From Dastarcus helophoroides (taxonomy: Eukaryota; Arthropoda; Insecta; Coleoptera; Bothrideridae): 64,000 nt of DNA. The position numbers and the translations under genes were made by a program. Positions 1-64,000 of the stretch are shown piece after piece. Every line of letters begins with the position of its first letter. Position 1 is the stretch's first letter. Below the pieces are notes generated by a model, which saw only the letters and a program-made list of their open reading frames with translations, was not told where the DNA came from and did no database searches. Location: assembly GCA_028583605.1 (NCBI GenBank), contig CM053327.1, positions 38,039,626 through 38,103,625 on the forward strand, in the 5' to 3' direction.

Positions 1-666
1 AAAGTATCAACTTAGTTCGTTTGCATTTAAAAAGAATAAAAAGCCTTGTCGAGAGTGACTTTTATCGTGGAAATCCCGATGTGTTAACACGCTAAACTTC
101 CGGCGCGACATTAATACCAGCTCGGCCTTGAAAACGCGCCATAATTAAATCATGGAAGCACAGACGCCTTGGAAAAATGCGATAAAGAAATTTCTTCGAA
201 TAAGGACTCGACCAACTATGCGAGCAACTAAAGCACCAAATTAGATGCACCGGCGAGGAGGGATTTTAATAAAAGTTGAAAGCCGCTTACGTACATTTTT
301 CCGCGTTTCAGTACAACTTCGAATGCTAATGAGATCTAATTTCGCCGCCTCTCGGAATACACGCTTCCCGTTTTCATTTTATATCGTGATGACAGTCTTG
401 CTCATAATGAAACCATTAGGAAATTAGGGTATATAACCAACTAGAAAGTGTACTTATTTATCCAAACCTGTAAGAGTGATGCTTTTAGAAGCTTTTGTGA
501 GCAGTTTATAACTTTTCCATGGTTTATAGAGCGTAGTTAAGAAAATTGTTATTGTATTCATTTGACTTGTTGTTAAATAAAAAGCGTTATGTATCCCTTA
601 AGCTGCCCCCTATTGGGGTAATTTTCTTTGGTATCTTATTTATGTTGCTTTTTTGTTTTTTTTTAG

Positions 667-60708
<60,042 letters not shown>

Positions 60709-61068
60709 GTAAGTGTATCAGATTTACGTGTTGACACCTGCATCCGCAGAAAAATCACTTCTGTTGTGTTTTGTCAGGTTATTTTGTGTTTATTTTCATT
60801 TGAAATATTTAAGAAGAAAGAATAAGAAGAAAAATAATTCTTATCTAAAGAAAGTTGGCCAAAGCCTCCTATTAGGATCCCCAGTGGCGGCTGACCTATA
60901 GGCACTGTGGAACTGCAGCACCCTCAGTTTCGCTTACGAGTTTTTTTCTTAAAATTTTCTGAACACTTTTCATTACACAATTTTTTGTTAGAAATTTTAA
61001 ATCCTCCCTGATTTCTTTTACAGACATTTTAGGTTTCTTTCACGAAGTTACGATATTTAAAAACCTAT
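60709..61068 (+). other. intron after the last exon in the window
   Basis: Unique intron with no exon recognised. The frame that continues across the donor (to about 60825) is not Unc-13-like. Confidence 0.5.
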
Positions 61069-61376
61069 TGTAACGCAATGTAAATAGATGAAATAGGATT
61101 TAGAATAGAATTGTAGAATTTAGTAAATAAAAAATGTTTCTAGAAGGATCTGATAAGGAGAAAGCGGCCGCGATAACGAAATAAATGGCAGCTGAGCGTT
61201 CCAGAAATTTCGGCAAACGATAAGCCTTATCTGCCGAAAAGTTCTAGAAGCCGAGGGCCAAAACTATAAAAGGCGGTCAGCTTTCTCCTTATCAGATCCT
61301 TCTAGAAACTTTTTTTATTTACTAAATTCTACAATTCTATTCTAAATCCTATTTCATCTATTTACATTGCGTTACA
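61069..61376. mobile_element. LTR-derived foldback, 308 bp
   Basis: Begins TGTAACGCAATGTAAATAG and ends CTATTTACATTGCGTTACA. The outer 98 bp on each side (61069-61167 and 61277-61376) are near-perfect inverted complements derived from the LTR U3 start, joined through an LTR middle that includes TTCCAGAAATTTC and CTATAAAAGG. So two LTRs of opposite orientation have fused. It would form a long hairpin when transcribed. Confidence 0.75.
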
Positions 61377-62779
61377 CTATTTTATTTTTAATTTTAATCA
61401 AAATCACATTTTCAAAAACTAATTCTTGTTAAAGTTTTGGGTAAGAAAATATTTCGAGCGGAAATTAAAATATTAAGAAAAAAATTCAAATTTCTTTGAA
61501 AATGTCAATATTTTGAGAAAATAATAACAATTTTAAGAAAAAATCTAAATTCAACTCATCTCGCATTTTACTATATCTCTAAAAAATGAGTTAGTACGGT
61601 ATTTTTGAATTTTTGCCCCAAATCTCATTTTGTATAAAAATTTTGAGTTTTTTCTTAAAATTTCTATTTTTCCTTAAACTGTTGTTCTTAAAATTTCTTC
61701 TAGAAATTCCAACTTCTCCAGATTTTTCTTTATGTTCCTCTAATTTGCTTTAAAAATGTCAACTTTTTTCACGACACTTTGACAATTTAAGGTTCATTTT
61801 AGTTTGTAGTTTTGACAAAAAATGTTTGGAAAACCCTGAAAGCTCTATATCAATATTTTGGGAGAAACAAGAAATTTGAATTGTTTGTAAAGATATTTCA
61901 AATTTTGTTTCAAATTTAGATTTTTTCTACTAAGAAATTTTCCCTATAACATTTGTTTTTCTCTAAACATTTAATACAAAACTTTTTTTTAAAATTTCGA
62001 CTTTTCCTGAAAATTTTGTCTTTAAAATATTTTTTCTTCTAGAAATTTTGATTTCTCTCTTATTTATTTTGGAAATTTAAAAGTTTTTTAACGAAATTTT
62101 AATATTTTAAAGTTCATTTTATTTTGTAATTTTAAATTTCCAAAACAAATTAGAGAAATTAAAATTTGTATAAGAAAAAATATTTTAATAACAAAATCTC
62201 CAGGAAAAGTCGAAATTTCACCAAAAAAATTAGGAAAACAAAGCAAAATTTCTTGGAGAAAAATTCGAAATTTGAAAAAAATTTGAAATATCTTTACAAA
62301 AAATTCGAATTTTTTGTTTTTCCCAAAATGTTGATATAGAGCTTTCAGGGTTTTTCCCAAACAAAAAAGTCGAAATTTTTTGTTAAACATAAGTTTAGGG
62401 AAAATAAACTTCAAATCTGCATAAAAATAAGAAAACTTTGGGAAACATATTGAAATTTCAAGAAAAAATGAACCTTGTAAATTTCAACCTTTTTTACAAT
62501 TTGATATTTCTCTAAAAATTTACTGCTACTGTAGGACCAAAGAAAATTCTGAATCGGAATTTCCAATTTTTCTAGAAATGTTAACTTTATTCTTGAAATT
62601 CTCAAGTTCGAATTTAAAATTCAAATTTCAATAAAAAAAGATCGAAATTTAAAGATTAAACTTAAAATTTCAAGAAACAGAGATCATATTTCTAGAAAAA
62701 GTTAAATTTTTTTATTAGTAAACAATATTTTAAAAAAATGACATTTTTGGAATTAAAGAAAACAAATTATTTTTGATAT
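61377..62779 (+). repeat. cryptic simple A/T-rich sequence
   Basis: Continuous degenerate GAAATTTT / AAAATTTC / TTCTAGAAAT words on both strands without a fixed period. An inverted similarity exists between about 61830-61900 (TGGAAAACCCTGAAAGCTCT, ATATCAATATTTTGGGAG) and 62300-62365 (its complement), so part of this is a foldback about 0.5 kb across. Reading frames at 62088-62605 are artefacts. Confidence 0.55.
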
Positions 62780-62794
62780 AAATTAATTTTGATG

Positions 62795-62950
62795 GAACGA
62801 ATTGGTCCTTGGTTATCTTCAAAAATTGAAATACAGAACTTGTCTTTTGAAACCAAGAAAGATTAAAAAACACAATTAGAGCAAGCTTTGTTATGTTTTT
62901 TAATCTTTCTTGGTTTCAGGGGACAAGTTGTGCATTTCAATAAATTAATT
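62795..62950. mobile_element. palindromic MITE, copy 7 (short)
   Basis: Has the outer end TTGGTCCTTGGTTATCTTC and both AAAAAACACAA / TTGTGTTTTTTAATC-type arms, but the centre is collapsed to TTAGAGCAAGC. The only full-ended copy 3' of the satellite region. Confidence 0.75.
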
Positions 62951-63165
62951 GCCAAAAATATTGTTTTAATTTCAACTTCTAAAGTGGGATGCAAGTAGAA
63001 TGCAACCTAGACTACAAATTTGTAGTCTAGGTTGCATTCTACTTGCATACGACATTGTTGGCGATGGCCATAGTTTCTCTATGGGCCAATAGGTGGTAGT
63101 ACTAGGAGTCACTCGCTTGGCGCCTGTGAATGTTTTAGTACTTGTCGGAACATTTGTTAGCATTC

Positions 63166-63226
63166 GAGTTGGGTATACCAAACTGACGAGATCTAACAAG
63201 ATCGAAACCGGTATTTGGTTCCCAAC
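63166..63226 (+). ncRNA. hammerhead ribozyme, copy 6, intact core
   Basis: CTGACGA at 63183-63189, stem I CCAAA/TTTGG, stem II GATCT/AGATC, GAAA, ACCGGT, cleavage triplet GTA with predicted cut 63213/63214. All core residues are conserved; distal stem I has GTTGGG opposite TCCCAAC, still paired. Third intact copy in the window. Confidence 0.86.
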
Positions 63227-63342
63227 ATTGTTGGCTATGGCCATAGTTTCTCTATGGGCCAATAGGTGGTAGTACTAAGAGTCACTGGCTTAACGCCTGT
63301 GAATGTTTTAGTACTTACTTGTCGGAACATTTGTTAGCATTC

Positions 63343-63403
63343 GAGTTGGATATACCAAACTGGCGAGATCTAACAAGATCGAAACCGGTATTTGGTTCCC
63401 AAA
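63343..63403 (+). ncRNA. hammerhead ribozyme, copy 7 (A6 lost)
   Basis: The same fold with core CTGGCGA (63360-63366), where A6 is replaced by G. A6 is invariant in active hammerheads, so this monomer should not self-cleave. Confidence 0.75.
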
Positions 63404-63472
63404 CTTCGAATCTAATAAATGTTCAAACCTACTGGTCTGTGCATATTAGAATTCTAAAGTGGGAAGTAACAA

Positions 63473-63566
63473 ACAAAGTAAATAATTGTCTTGTGGTCTT
63501 GTAGTAAAATCGGCGCAAGGCCTCATAGCCAAAGATAAAAGTTCAAGTTGGCAAAGTCAAAAAGCG
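63473..63566 (+). pseudogene. unc-13: displaced partial copy of the unc-13 C2B exon
   Basis: Repeats the intron end, acceptor and first part of the exon at 54926: ACAAAGTAAATAATT...CTTGTGGTCTTGTAG, then TAAAATCGGCGCAAGG, CCTCATAGCCAAAGATAAAA. A 26-nt deletion then removes the bases for GTSDPYA, after which GTTCAAGTTGGCAAAGTC and AAAAAGCG continue. The deletion breaks the frame and removes a Ca2+-binding Asp. Since the intronic acceptor is included, the copy was made from DNA or unspliced RNA. It lies 8 bp after the target duplication of the ribozyme element and 8.5 kb downstream of the source exon. Confidence 0.9.
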
Positions 63567-64000
63567 AAGAAAAAAAAATTTTTGAGAAAAAGAGTCAACA
63601 TTTCTAGATGAGTCTTAAAATTTCGAAATTAAAATTAATCAAAATTCCTTACAAGTTTACTGTTCTAATTTAATTTTTTTTCTAGTAATTTTGAAGTTCC
63701 AGAGAAATTTCAAAAATCAAATATTCCAGTTTGAAGCCAATTTTTTTTGATTAAAATTCAAATTTTGGCAACTTATTTTTACTTAAAATGCAAGTTTTTT
63801 TTTTCAAAATTTGTTCAAAACTGCACAATTTTAAAAAAATTAATTTTTGTAATTACTTTTTTTTAAATTCGAGTGTTATTTCGAAATATTTCTCAAAAAA
63901 TGTAAATTTAAAAAGAAAAACATTTACACTTTTAAAAAATAAAGCTAAAGTTATCAGAAAAGTCGAATTTATTAAAAAAAGTCAAATCTTAAAATATTTT
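63567..64000 (+). other. intron, A/T-tract simple sequence to window end
   Basis: Degenerate AAATTT/TTTGAAA words as at 57.2 and 61.4 kb. No exon recognised before the window ends. Confidence 0.5.

Larger units (their letters stand above)
62989..63451 (+). mobile_element. hammerhead repeat element H, copy 3
   Basis: Starts with a perfect 60-bp palindrome (62989-63048; arms ATGCAAGTAGAATGCAACC..., axis between 63018 and 63019), formed by the two inverted element ends joined without spacer. It is followed by two tandem ribozyme monomers, each preceded by CATTGTTGGCGATGGCCATA / CATTGTTGGCTATGGCCATA and 177 bp apart. TTCTAAAGTGGGA occurs on both flanks (62977-62989 and 63452-63464), a 13-bp target duplication. 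The right end stops at GGTCTGTGCAT. Confidence 0.75.

Overview
The window looks like insect nuclear DNA and lies entirely inside one large gene, the insect orthologue of unc-13 (Munc13), the presynaptic synaptic-vesicle priming factor, on the + strand. I recognise 13 coding exons: a short candidate exon at 667-710, a linker exon pair (13824-13914, 16837-16911), the C1 diacylglycerol-binding exon (34404-34623), the C1-C2B linker (36840-36960), two same-length alternative exons (38484-38590 and 44310-44416), the C2B exons (54926-55067, 55133-55260, start of 55314-55634) and the MUN-domain exons (55314-56355, 60433-60708). Both ends of the gene lie outside the window. Exon phases chain without conflict, except for one extra base in each of three consecutive exons (near 55244, 55474 and 55797). 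Protein similarity is closest to insect Unc-13. An interstitial (CCTAA)n tract, the motif of many insect telomeres, fits an insect. I cannot name the species; a beetle is possible but unproven.

About 97% of the window is intron, packed with repeats. Intron 1 (711-13823) holds a complete but inactivated mariner element, two non-autonomous inverted-repeat elements, a first block of a '121-bp motif' satellite with a 1,145-bp tandem duplication, and a (TA)26 tract. Intron 3 (16912-34403) holds the main satellite block, with nested periods of about 121, 242 and 485 bp. It is interrupted by palindromic MITEs and by a 1.3-kb TIR element, and is followed by a LINE 3' fragment. Intron 5 onward (38591-54925) holds a near-pristine DD41D Tc1/mariner element with 0.42-kb inverted repeats inside one half of a tandem duplication, the alternative exon, a second satellite of 289-334 bp units rich in AAAGCGGC, and a solo LTR. 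The 3' introns (56356 onward) hold more LTR fragments, A/T-tract-rich cryptic simple sequence, and a dispersed element that carries hammerhead ribozymes.

The most interesting signals are: (1) a family of type I hammerhead ribozymes with a minimal palindromic stem III in a repeat with 12-13 bp target duplications (seven copies, three with an intact core), suggesting a retrozyme or Penelope-type element; (2) a pair of 107-nt mutually exclusive unc-13 exons that swap a basic for an acidic segment at the entrance of C2B; (3) a displaced, internally deleted copy of the C2B exon beside a ribozyme element at 63473-63566; (4) the hierarchical satellites; (5) three clustered +1 shifts in otherwise conserved coding exons. 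All functional statements come from reading the sequence and family knowledge; no search was run.
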